NCBI GenBank assembly: GCA_003231075.1
Contig: QIIF01000175.1
Coordinates: 1 to 6,629 of the forward strand
From: Candidatus Falkowiibacteriota bacterium
GTDB lineage: Bacteria; Patescibacteriota; Patescibacteriia; Patescibacteriales; SZUA-104
DNA length: 6,629 nucleotides
Direction: 5' to 3'
A program made the position numbers and the translations under genes. Shown one piece after another: positions 1 to 4,755 of the stretch. Each line of letters begins with the position of its first letter. The stretch's first letter is position 1. The notes beneath the pieces are model-generated. The model was not told the DNA's origin and ran no database searches. It saw only the letters and a program-made list of their open reading frames with translations.

Positions 1-10
1 CTCGGTAGAA
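1..10. repeat. Edge of a dispersed inverted-repeat element (terminus only)
   Basis: The first ten bases, CTCGGTAGAA, are the exact reverse complement of the left end of the large inverted repeat between the Dcd-like gene and thyA (TTCTACCGAG, 3053-3062). They are followed by an A/T-rich stretch (ATAATTATTA), as on the right side of that element. I read this as the right terminus of a second copy whose body lies outside the window. A ten-base match alone is modest evidence. Confidence 0.45.
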
Positions 11-46
11 ATAATTATTATTAATTTGTGGGAGAAAGACGAGTTA

Positions 47-92
47 AAAGTTCACAAAGTTATCCCGCTAACGGGATAACTTGATGAACTTT
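47..92 (+). promoter_or_regulatory. Strong hairpin in the rplA leader
   Basis: Arms 47-54/85-92 (8 bp) and 57-67/72-82 (11 bp, AAGTTATCCCG against CGGGATAACTT) pair around a 2x2 internal loop with a 4-nt apical loop (CTAA). It ends about 30 nt before the rplA start. No T-tract follows, so it is not a standard intrinsic terminator. It could be a processing or attenuation structure between an upstream gene (often rplK) and rplA, an L1 autoregulatory site, or a repeat-derived palindrome. The sequence does not decide between these. Confidence 0.55.
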
Positions 93-123
93 ATGAACTA
101 TCTTCGCTCGCACCACGAAAACT

Positions 124-792
124 ATGACAAATAAAACAACGCAAGACATCGACAAAACCAAGGCCTACACGATAGAAGAAGCGATTGAATTAACCAAAAA
201 ATTATCCAAGACCAAATTTGACGGCTCAGTAGAAGTCCACTTCCGCTTGGGCATTGACCCCAAAAAAGGCGAACAGCAAATCAGGTCGGCGATAAGCTTG
301 CCGCACGGCACGGGCAAAACCGTTAAAGTGGCGGCATTCGTATCTCCTGAAAAAGAAAAAGAAGTTAAAGCGGCCGGCGCCGATTATGCCGGCAGCGACG
401 AACTGATAGCGGAAATAAAGAAAACCGAAAAAACCGACTTTCAGGTCGCGGTTGCCGAGCCGGCAATGATGAGAAATCTGGCGCAAATCGCCAAAATTCT
501 GGGAACTCGCGGCTTAATGCCGTCCCCGAAGAACGAAACAGTAACACCCGACCCCGCCAGAGCGGTGGCTGAACTGAAAAAAGGAAAAGTCAGCTTCAAA
601 AACGACGACACCGGCAATATTCATGTAGCTATCGGCAAAGTTTCGTTTGACAGTAAAAATTTGATTGAAAATTATGAAACTATTTTGAACGCGATTAAAA
701 AGGCAAAGCCGTCCGCTTCCAAAGGAACTTACATAAAAAATATCTCAATCAACGCCACCATGGGTTCGGGGGTGAAAGTTGTAATCGCGTAA
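124..792 (+). CDS. rplA: 50S ribosomal protein L1
   Basis: Encodes L1, which binds 23S rRNA at the L1 stalk, helps release deacylated tRNA from the E site, and in many bacteria represses its own operon by binding a leader mimic of its rRNA site. The 222-residue product is near the family length, with a somewhat short N-terminal extension. Family signatures are visible in order: the YTIEEAIEL helix (15-23), LGIDPKKGEQQIR (42-54), LPHGTGK (59-65), the hallmark LGTRGLMPSPK (126-136), NIHVAIGKVSF (165-175) and the C-terminal KGTYIKNISINATMGSGVKV stretch (200-219). The P-to-T change in the usual GPRGLMP motif is mild. No Shine-Dalgarno precedes the ATG. The stop codon lies in an exact CGCGTAA tandem pair (786-799). 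A terminator follows, so rplA is transcriptionally separated from the genes downstream; an rplK neighbour upstream is expected but not seen. Confidence 0.97.
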   Translation: MTNKTTQDIDKTKAYTIEEAIELTKKLSKTKFDGSVEVHFRLGIDPKKGEQQIRSAISLPHGTGKTVKVAAFVSPEKEKEVKAAGADYAGSDELIAEIKKTEKTDFQVAVAEPAMMRNLAQIAKILGTRGLMPSPKNETVTPDPARAVAELKKGKVSFKNDDTGNIHVAIGKVSFDSKNLIENYETILNAIKKAKPSASKGTYIKNISINATMGSGVKVVIA

Positions 793-840
793 CGCGTAAA
801 CTTGCAGCTTGTAACACATAGTGCGCAACTCATAACTCAT
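785..840 (-). repeat. Degenerate heptamer array, left copy (minus orientation)
   Basis: Eight consecutive 7-nt units can be laid out here. Read on the minus strand from 840 leftwards they begin ATGAGTT, ATGAGTT, GCGCACT, ATGTGTT and continue with ACAAGCT, GCAAGTT, TACGCGT, TACGCGA. The consensus is close to that of the array at 923-992, in opposite orientation. The array starts inside the last codons of rplA and contains its stop codon. The two exact pairs (AACTCAT at 827-840, CGCGTAA at 786-799) are the firmest part; the middle units are diverged. Confidence 0.5.
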
Positions 841-843
841 TTT

Positions 844-882
844 AGAAAGCCGATTTCGGATTACCGAAATCGGCTTTCTTTT
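844..882 (+). terminator. Rho-independent terminator after rplA
   Basis: A perfect 16-bp stem (AGAAAGCCGATTTCGG, 844-859, against 864-879) with a 4-nt loop (ATTA) runs directly into a T-rich tail, TTTCTTTT (875-882). It lies 51 nt after the rplA stop and should end transcription of the ribosomal unit before the fic gene. This is the only textbook intrinsic terminator in the window. Confidence 0.9.
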
Positions 883-922
883 AAACCGGTATCATATCCT
901 CTTTTTGTTTACATCTCATGCT

Positions 923-992
923 ACAAGTTACGATTTGTGAATTATGAGTTACATGTTATGCGTTATGCGTTATGCGTTATGCGTTATGCGAT
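923..992 (+). repeat. Heptamer tandem array, right copy (ATGCGTT units)
   Basis: Ten consecutive 7-nt units. Four are perfect ATGCGTT copies (958-985), flanked by diverged ones: ACAAGTT (923), ACGATTT (930), GTGAATT (937), ATGAGTT (944), ACATGTT (951) and ATGCGAT (986). With the oppositely oriented array at 785-840 it brackets the rplA terminator, forming a long imperfect inverted repeat. The -35 element of the fic promoter begins directly at its right edge. An open frame across it (802-1023) reads only repeat and terminator sequence and is not taken as a gene. Confidence 0.75.
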
Positions 993-1021
993 TTGCCCTA
1001 TCCCCCGCTATCTGATAGAAT
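993..1021 (+). promoter_or_regulatory. Sigma70-type promoter of the fic gene
   Basis: -35 TTGCCC (993-998), 17-nt spacer, -10 TAGAAT (1016-1021), with an extended -10 TGn just upstream (TGA, 1013-1015). Transcription would start near 1028, giving a leader of under 20 nt before the ATG at 1046. The same arrangement recurs at 1809-1837, which supports both predictions. Confidence 0.65.
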
Positions 1022-1045
1022 AAAAATACATTAACATCTTATTAT

Positions 1046-1801
1046 ATGGATTTTCAGAAATATTTTCAAAAATACAAAAAAACGCTCAAAATTAAATTGG
1101 CGGAAAATTATAAGAAATTACCGCCAAAATTAAAAAAATTTGATTTTAATTATCTGATTGAAGCATCGGCGGTGTATTCTTCCAATATAGAGGGCAATCC
1201 AATGGATTTGAATTCTTTTATGAATTCAAAAATGTTAAAAACAAAACAAAGGCCGAAAGAATTCGTGGAAATTACAGAACTGGTTGGCGCTTATAATTTC
1301 GCCCGCGAAAATAAATTAAACGAATTAAATCTGCTTAAAGCGCATAAAATGCTTTCCCGCTCGTTTTTAATTAAATCAAAAACCGGAAAATACAGAAACG
1401 AACGAGTGGGAGTTTTTGATAAAAACGGGCTTGTTTATTTGGCGGTAGAACCGGAAAATACCGCCGGTGAAATGAAAAAATTATTTAATGAAATCAAGAG
1501 ACTGCTTGCTTTAAAAATGAAAATAGAAGAAGCGTTTTATTGGGCGTCTATGCTGCATTTGCGGTTCGCGCACATCCATCCTTTCGCTGACGGCAACGGC
1601 CGCGCGGCCCGTCTCTTGGAAAAATGGTTTTTAGCTTCAATGCTGGATAAAAAAGCGTGGATTATACAGTCAGAAAAATATTATAAAGAAAATTTGCCGA
1701 AATATTATAAAAATATCAATTTAGGGCCGAATTATTACGAGCTTAATTACGATAAATGCGTCCCATTTCTGCTAATGCTGCCGAACGCGCTAAAAACATA
1801 A
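1046..1801 (+). CDS. Fic-domain protein, probable AMP-transferase with N-terminal inhibitory motif
   Basis: Fic proteins usually transfer AMP (sometimes another nucleotide moiety) to hydroxyl side chains of target proteins. The 251-residue product has a complete active-site motif, HPFADGNGRAAR (178-189): catalytic His178, Asp182 for metal binding, the GNGR anion hole, and Arg189. The flap region precedes it, around GKYRNERVGV (114-123). Upstream, SSNIEG (45-50) fits the (S/T)xxxE(G/N) inhibitory helix, so Glu49 probably blocks productive ATP binding. Inhibition in the N-terminal part of the same chain matches class II Fic proteins. No signal peptide or membrane segment is evident, suggesting a cytoplasmic protein. 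It has its own promoter, no antitoxin-like partner gene beside it, and no Shine-Dalgarno. A role in modifying a host or self protein is possible, but the target cannot be inferred from sequence. Confidence 0.93.
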   Translation: MDFQKYFQKYKKTLKIKLAENYKKLPPKLKKFDFNYLIEASAVYSSNIEGNPMDLNSFMNSKMLKTKQRPKEFVEITELVGAYNFARENKLNELNLLKAHKMLSRSFLIKSKTGKYRNERVGVFDKNGLVYLAVEPENTAGEMKKLFNEIKRLLALKMKIEEAFYWASMLHLRFAHIHPFADGNGRAARLLEKWFLASMLDKKAWIIQSEKYYKENLPKYYKNINLGPNYYELNYDKCVPFLLMLPNALKT

Positions 1802-1808
1802 TTCTAAT

Positions 1809-1837
1809 TTGCCTTATCGCTTCCCATCTGATAAAAT
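1809..1837 (+). promoter_or_regulatory. Sigma70-type promoter of the thymidylate gene cluster
   Basis: -35 TTGCCT (1809-1814), 17-nt spacer, -10 TAAAAT (1832-1837), extended -10 TGA (1829-1831). It closely resembles the fic promoter, sharing ATTTGCC, TATC and ATCTGATA blocks at the same spacing. Predicted initiation near 1844 leaves a leader of about 60 nt before the dCMP deaminase start, and that leader contains a DnaA-box sequence. Confidence 0.65.
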
Positions 1838-1853
1838 AAAATAAACTAAACAA

Positions 1854-1862
1854 TTATCCACA
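1854..1862 (+). promoter_or_regulatory. Candidate DnaA box in the cluster leader
   Basis: TTATCCACA is an exact match to the high-affinity DnaA-box consensus. It sits just downstream of the predicted transcription start and about 40 nt before the dCMP deaminase ATG. I found no second perfect copy in the window. DnaA is known to regulate nucleotide-synthesis genes such as nrdAB in E. coli, so the position makes sense, but one 9-mer can occur by chance. Confidence 0.35.
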
Positions 1863-1902
1863 AATCAAAATTACCCGTTTTGGCTTGGGCTTTTTCTAAA
1901 AT

Positions 1903-2463
1903 ATGGCTAAACTTAAAAATCCAAAAAATGATCGTCTTGACTGGGACGAATTATTTATGAATATGGCGATTCTCGCTTCAAAACGAACAGCATGCAAATA
2001 TGTGGAAGCTGGCGCTGTTTTCGTAGACGCGAACAAAAGAATTATATCCGTGGGCTATAACGGTCCGACCGAAGGCGATTATCACTGTATTGATATTGGC
2101 TGCGCTAAAGTTGACGGCGACCCAAAGACTCACGAACTTAAACGTTGCCGCGGGGCTCATGCCGAAATGAACGCTATTATCAATTCTCAAGACACAACTC
2201 GTCTGCGCGGCTCTACTATCTATTCGGCTACATGGCCCTGCTACGATTGCATGAAATCACTAAACAACGCCGGAGTAAAAGAAATCGTTTACTACAAAGA
2301 ATATGTCCGCATTAAAAAAGGCGGAAAAGGAACCGAAACCGAAGACGAGGCCCGCGAACTGGCTGATCGCAGAGGAATTAAAATCAAAAAATATACTGGA
2401 AAAATTTATTGCGATATTGATTTTAGCGCCAAGCATGAAGACGAATGCGGCGGATGCGCCTGA
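1903..2463 (+). CDS. dCMP deaminase (ComEB-like, zinc-dependent)
   Basis: Deaminates dCMP to dUMP, feeding thymidylate synthase. The 186-residue protein shows the cytidine/deoxycytidylate deaminase zinc site: HAEMNA (86-91) with zinc ligand His86 and proton shuttle Glu88, and PCYDC (112-116) with ligands Cys113 and Cys116. The GYNG motif (51-54), which in dCMP deaminases takes part in allosteric dCTP binding, is intact, followed by conserved HC (61-62) and CRGAHAE (82-88). The N-terminal segment has EAGAVFVD where RxVGAVIV is more usual. The C-terminus is cysteine-rich (ECGGCA, 181-186) and may be an extra metal site; that is inference. It is the first gene of the cluster, downstream of a promoter and a DnaA-box sequence, and ends in TGA 30 nt before the next gene. 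No Shine-Dalgarno is seen. RNA- or cytidine-directed deaminases are less likely given GYNG and the context. Confidence 0.93.
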   Translation: MAKLKNPKNDRLDWDELFMNMAILASKRTACKYVEAGAVFVDANKRIISVGYNGPTEGDYHCIDIGCAKVDGDPKTHELKRCRGAHAEMNAIINSQDTTRLRGSTIYSATWPCYDCMKSLNNAGVKEIVYYKEYVRIKKGGKGTETEDEARELADRRGIKIKKYTGKIYCDIDFSAKHEDECGGCA

Positions 2464-2493
2464 GACGGCGGAAATTCAAATTGTGTTTAACTT

Positions 2494-3042
2494 ATGATAT
2501 TAGGAATAAAAAAATTACACGAACTTGTTAAGGAAATAAGCTTAGTTGAAAATCTTTGCGAGCGGGAACAAAATAATCCCGAAGGCGCCGGTTTTGATTT
2601 GCGGTTAGCTGAAATTTATGAAATAGAAGGCGATGGATTTTTGGGAGTTGACGAACGCGATACGCCGGATATAAATCTTACCGCTAAAAACGAGGATAAT
2701 AAAAACGAGCAGGACAACAGTTTTATTTTTGAACCAGGAAAATATTATCTGATTAAAACAATGGAAAAAGTAAATTTGCCCGTTAACCTATCCGGCATAA
2801 TCTTTCCGCGCACTACCCTGTTCCGCTCAGGACTCGCGCTCTTTAACGGCATTGTCCAGCCCGGTTATTCCGGGGAGCTTACTTTTGGAATTTGCAATAT
2901 GGGCAAATCAAACATCCGCGTCTCATTCGGCGCCCGCGTAGTCCACATCACCTTTCACGAAGTATTGGGCGAAGGCAACCAATACCGCGGCCAATGGCAA
3001 GGCGGACGAGTCAGTACGAAAGGCAAGGAAACGCAAGTATAA
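2494..3042 (+). CDS. dCTP deaminase/dUTPase-superfamily protein with altered active site
   Basis: Members of this trimeric beta-fold family deaminate dCTP (Dcd) or hydrolyse dUTP (Dut). The 182-residue product carries family landmarks: GFDLR (33-37), PRTTLFRSGL (105-114; Dcd has RSSLxRxG), QPGYSGELTFGICN (122-135), GARVVHITF (146-154) and a C-terminal YRGQWQGG (164-171) like the nucleotide-covering tail of Dcd. By hand alignment with E. coli Dcd (DPGWSGCIVLEFYN), the catalytic Glu138 position holds Gly132, and the Asp that activates water in dUTPases holds Gln122. Arg111 matches Arg115 of Dcd; Thr107 replaces Ser111. Residues 62-78 form a charged insertion (KNEDNKNEQD). It could be a divergent dUTPase, a deaminase with relocated catalysis, or a regulator. 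A canonical dUTPase domain is encoded 3 kb downstream. ATG 2494 follows the preceding stop by 30 nt, and the next gene lies beyond an inverted-repeat element. Confidence 0.8.
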   Translation: MILGIKKLHELVKEISLVENLCEREQNNPEGAGFDLRLAEIYEIEGDGFLGVDERDTPDINLTAKNEDNKNEQDNSFIFEPGKYYLIKTMEKVNLPVNLSGIIFPRTTLFRSGLALFNGIVQPGYSGELTFGICNMGKSNIRVSFGARVVHITFHEVLGEGNQYRGQWQGGRVSTKGKETQV

Positions 3043-3052
3043 TAATTAAATC

Positions 3053-3151
3053 TTCTACCGAGCTTTAGCTCAGGGTTCGGGCGGCTTTAGCCGCGTACAG
3101 TCACGCTACGCGGCTAAAGCCGCCCGAACCCTGGCCTAAAGGCCGGTAGAA
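3053..3151. repeat. 99-bp inverted-repeat element (27-bp perfect stem)
   Basis: The outer ends TTCTACCG (3053-3060) and CGGTAGAA (3144-3151) are perfect inverted repeats. An imperfect 10-nt segment follows on each side (AGCTTTAGCT, GCCTAAAGGC), each able to fold on itself. The core is a perfect 27-bp inverted repeat (3071-3097 against 3107-3133) around a 9-nt loop, CAGTCACGC. It is much more GC-rich than its flanks and fills nearly all of the gap between the Dcd-like gene and thyA. No T-tract follows, so it is not a typical terminator. A matching terminus at the window start suggests a dispersed, MITE- or REP-like family. It could also stall, process or stabilise the polycistronic mRNA. Confidence 0.85.
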
Positions 3152-3162
3152 ATTAATACTAT

Positions 3163-4161
3163 ATGCAAAATCATCCCGAATATCAATATCTTAACTTAGC
3201 CAAAGATATTTTAGAGAATGGATCTGATAAAAAATTATTCTTTACTCCCGAGGTATTGGAAGAATACAATAAAAAAGGTCAAAAGCCACCTTTTATCAGG
3301 AGCGTTTTTGGCCGCCAAATAAGATTTGACCTCGCGAAGGGCTTTCCTCTTTTAACCACTAAAAAAACATTTTTCAGGGGAATTTTAGTTGAGCTTCTTT
3401 GGTTTTTATCCGGCAGCACGAATATCAAGCCGTTAATTGACCAAAATGTCCATATCTGGGACGAATGGGCGTGGAAGCGACACCACAAGCATTGTTTAGA
3501 AAACGACCCGGAAAATGATTTAACTCAAGTTGAATTTATTGCTAAATTAAAAGAATTGCCGGCTGACGACGAATGGGTGAAAAAATGGGGAGACTTGATA
3601 ATGGTGTACGGAAAAATGTGGCGCCGCTGGCCCGCTTCCGACGGACGAGAAATTGACCAGCTTGGCTGGGTTATAGAGGGGCTTAAAAATAAGCCATTTA
3701 GAAAATCTTATGTCGTGTCCGGTTGGAATCCTGATTTTATTTACGCTATGGCTTCCAAAAATAACGCCAACGAAGTTCCCCCTTTCTGCCACACTACCTT
3801 CCAATTCGCCGTCACGAACGGAAATAAATTAAATCTCGGGCTCTATCAAAGAAGCGCGGACTTGTTTCTCGGCGTTCCGTTTAATATCGCCAGTTACGCT
3901 ATGCTTCTTTTTATGATGGCTCAAGTGACCGGCTTGGAGCCCGGCGAATTCGTCCATACTTTCGGCGATGTCCATATATATTCAAATCATTTTGACCAAA
4001 TTAAAGAACAAATTACGCGTGAACCATTTCCATTTCCAAATCTAAAAATAAATCCGGATATTAAAAATATTGATGATTTTAAATTTGATGATTTTAAATT
4101 GGAAAACTATAAATCACACCCGCCGTTAAAAGGCGAGATTGCGAATATCGGAGGATATTAA
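3163..4161 (+). CDS. thyA: Thymidylate synthase (ThyA type)
   Basis: Methylates dUMP to dTMP using 5,10-methylene-tetrahydrofolate, releasing dihydrofolate for the FolA encoded next. The 332-residue protein covers the whole family: phosphate-binding Arg46 in IRSVFG (45-50), FDLAKGFPLLTTKK (55-68), ELLWFLSG with Glu78 (77-84), VYGKMWRRW (148-156), nucleophile Cys209 in PPFCHTTFQF (206-215), YQRSADLFLGVPFNIASY (228-245) with the dUMP-binding Arg/Ser/Asp and Asn241, and DVHIYSNH (269-276). It is longer than the 264-residue E. coli enzyme, mainly from an insertion at roughly 104-143 in the small domain, comparable in place to the longer Lactobacillus casei enzyme. PPFCH in place of the common LPPCH and the C-terminal NIGGY tail are minor departures. 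The start has no Shine-Dalgarno and lies 11 nt after the inverted-repeat element. Confidence 0.97.
   Translation: MQNHPEYQYLNLAKDILENGSDKKLFFTPEVLEEYNKKGQKPPFIRSVFGRQIRFDLAKGFPLLTTKKTFFRGILVELLWFLSGSTNIKPLIDQNVHIWDEWAWKRHHKHCLENDPENDLTQVEFIAKLKELPADDEWVKKWGDLIMVYGKMWRRWPASDGREIDQLGWVIEGLKNKPFRKSYVVSGWNPDFIYAMASKNNANEVPPFCHTTFQFAVTNGNKLNLGLYQRSADLFLGVPFNIASYAMLLFMMAQVTGLEPGEFVHTFGDVHIYSNHFDQIKEQITREPFPFPNLKINPDIKNIDDFKFDDFKLENYKSHPPLKGEIANIGGY
4071..4100 (+). repeat. Perfect 15-bp tandem duplication inside thyA
   Basis: TGATGATTTTAAATT occurs twice back to back (4071-4085, 4086-4100) and encodes the DDFKF/DDFKL stretch of residues 305-313. The family normally has a related sequence here (IDDY.F.DF.), so the DNA repeat overlays a natural protein feature and probably has little functional meaning. 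Confidence 0.8.
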
Positions 4162-4162
4162 A

Positions 4163-4190
4163 GTAGGGGCAATTCATGAATTGCCCCTAC
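4163..4190. repeat. 28-bp perfect palindrome between thyA and folA
   Basis: GTAGGGGCAATTCA (4163-4176) is followed directly by its reverse complement (4177-4190), with no spacer. It starts one base after the thyA stop and ends 9 nt before the probable folA start. An in-frame ATG lies at its centre (4176), giving a spurious upstream start for folA. GTAGGGGC/GCCCCTAC-ended palindromes recur between genes in many bacterial genomes as REP-like repeats (general knowledge, not searched here). With no T-tract, a termination role is doubtful. Confidence 0.85.
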
Positions 4191-4199
4191 GACTGCGTT

Positions 4200-4736
4200 A
4201 TGATTTCAATAATAGCTGTCACAAATAAAAACAGGGCTATCGGTTATAAAAACCGGCTGCTTTGGGATATTCCCGACGACTTAAAACATTTTAAAAAAAT
4301 TACCGCCGGACATGTTATTATTATGGGCAATAGAACTTTTGAATCCTTGGGCCATCCTCTCCCAAACCGCGTAAATATTATTATTACAAGAAATAAGAAT
4401 TACAAAGCGCCCGGATGTATTGTTGTTTATTCGCTTGAAGAGGCGCTGGAAACGGGCAAAAAAGAAGAAGCAATGCTCGGGAATAAGGAAAAAGAAGTAT
4501 TTATAATCGGCGGCGGCTCAGTTTATTCCCAGATAATCCCCTACGCCGATAAATTATACTTGACAATTGTTGACAATGAACCGAAAAACGCTGACACATT
4601 TTTCCCGGATTATTCTGAATTTAAAAAAATCATCAAGGAAGAAAAAAAAGAATATAATGGTTTAAAATATAAATTTATTGAATTAAAGCGGACGGAATAC
4701 GCCGCGACAGCCCGTACGCGGAATACGAAGCGCTAA
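4200..4736 (+). CDS. folA: Dihydrofolate reductase
   Basis: Reduces dihydrofolate to tetrahydrofolate with NADPH, regenerating the cofactor oxidised by ThyA. From ATG 4200 the protein has 178 residues and its first 28 align without gaps to E. coli FolA: ISIIAVTNKNRAIG (2-15), then LLWDIPDDL (20-28) with Trp22 and catalytic Asp27 at the E. coli positions. HVIIMGNRTFESLG (38-51), LPNRVNIIITRN (54-65) and the nicotinamide-contacting VFIIGGGSVY (100-109) follow, then the usual DTFFPDY (132-138). An in-frame ATG at 4176 would add eight residues, but it lies at the centre of a perfect palindrome and those residues match nothing in the family, so 4200 is preferred. The natural fold should end near KFIELKR (158-164); the last 14 residues, TEYAATARTRNTKR, are encoded by an inverted repeat and look like an added tail. 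thyA lies 38 nt upstream and the kinase gene 19 nt downstream. Confidence 0.95.
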   Translation: MISIIAVTNKNRAIGYKNRLLWDIPDDLKHFKKITAGHVIIMGNRTFESLGHPLPNRVNIIITRNKNYKAPGCIVVYSLEEALETGKKEEAMLGNKEKEVFIIGGGSVYSQIIPYADKLYLTIVDNEPKNADTFFPDYSEFKKIIKEEKKEYNGLKYKFIELKRTEYAATARTRNTKR

Positions 4737-4746
4737 GTCCGCTTTA
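4684..4746. repeat. Inverted repeat overlapping the 3' end of folA
   Basis: TAAAGCGGAC (4684-4693) and GTCCGCTTTA (4737-4746) form a perfect 10-bp inverted repeat. Inside, CGGAATACG occurs twice as a direct repeat, and CCGCG/CGCGG can form a small inner stem. The left arm and interior encode the last residues of FolA; the stop codon (4734-4736) immediately precedes the right arm. The base composition is GC-rich against an AT-rich gene. No T-tract follows. Confidence 0.7.
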
Positions 4747-4755
4747 TAGATTACT

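Noticed and set aside
958..985. CRISPR-like direct repeats
   Set aside because: The units are 7 bp and contiguous, with no unique spacers and no cas genes nearby.
802..1023. 73-codon plus-strand open frame between rplA and fic
   Set aside because: It reads through the terminator stem, the heptamer array (giving repetitive MRYALCVMRYA) and the fic promoter, and resembles no protein family I know.
2303..2497. Out-of-frame plus-strand ORF overlapping the dCMP deaminase 3' end
   Set aside because: It overlaps a frame with conserved deaminase sequence and shows no domain or start signal.
3062..3083. tRNA-like words (TAGCTCAG, GGTTCG) suggesting a tRNA gene
   Set aside because: They sit in the arm of a 27-bp perfect inverted repeat; no acceptor stem, anticodon arm or cloverleaf can be formed.
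4176..4199. Upstream in-frame ATG for folA adding eight residues
   Set aside because: It lies at the centre of a perfect palindrome, the residues MNCPYDCV do not belong to the DHFR fold, and ATG 4200 aligns exactly with the E. coli start.
4560..4575. Two perfect TTGACA -35 hexamers
   Set aside because: No -10-like hexamer lies 16-18 nt downstream of either, and the sequence encodes the conserved LTIVDNEP stretch of FolA.
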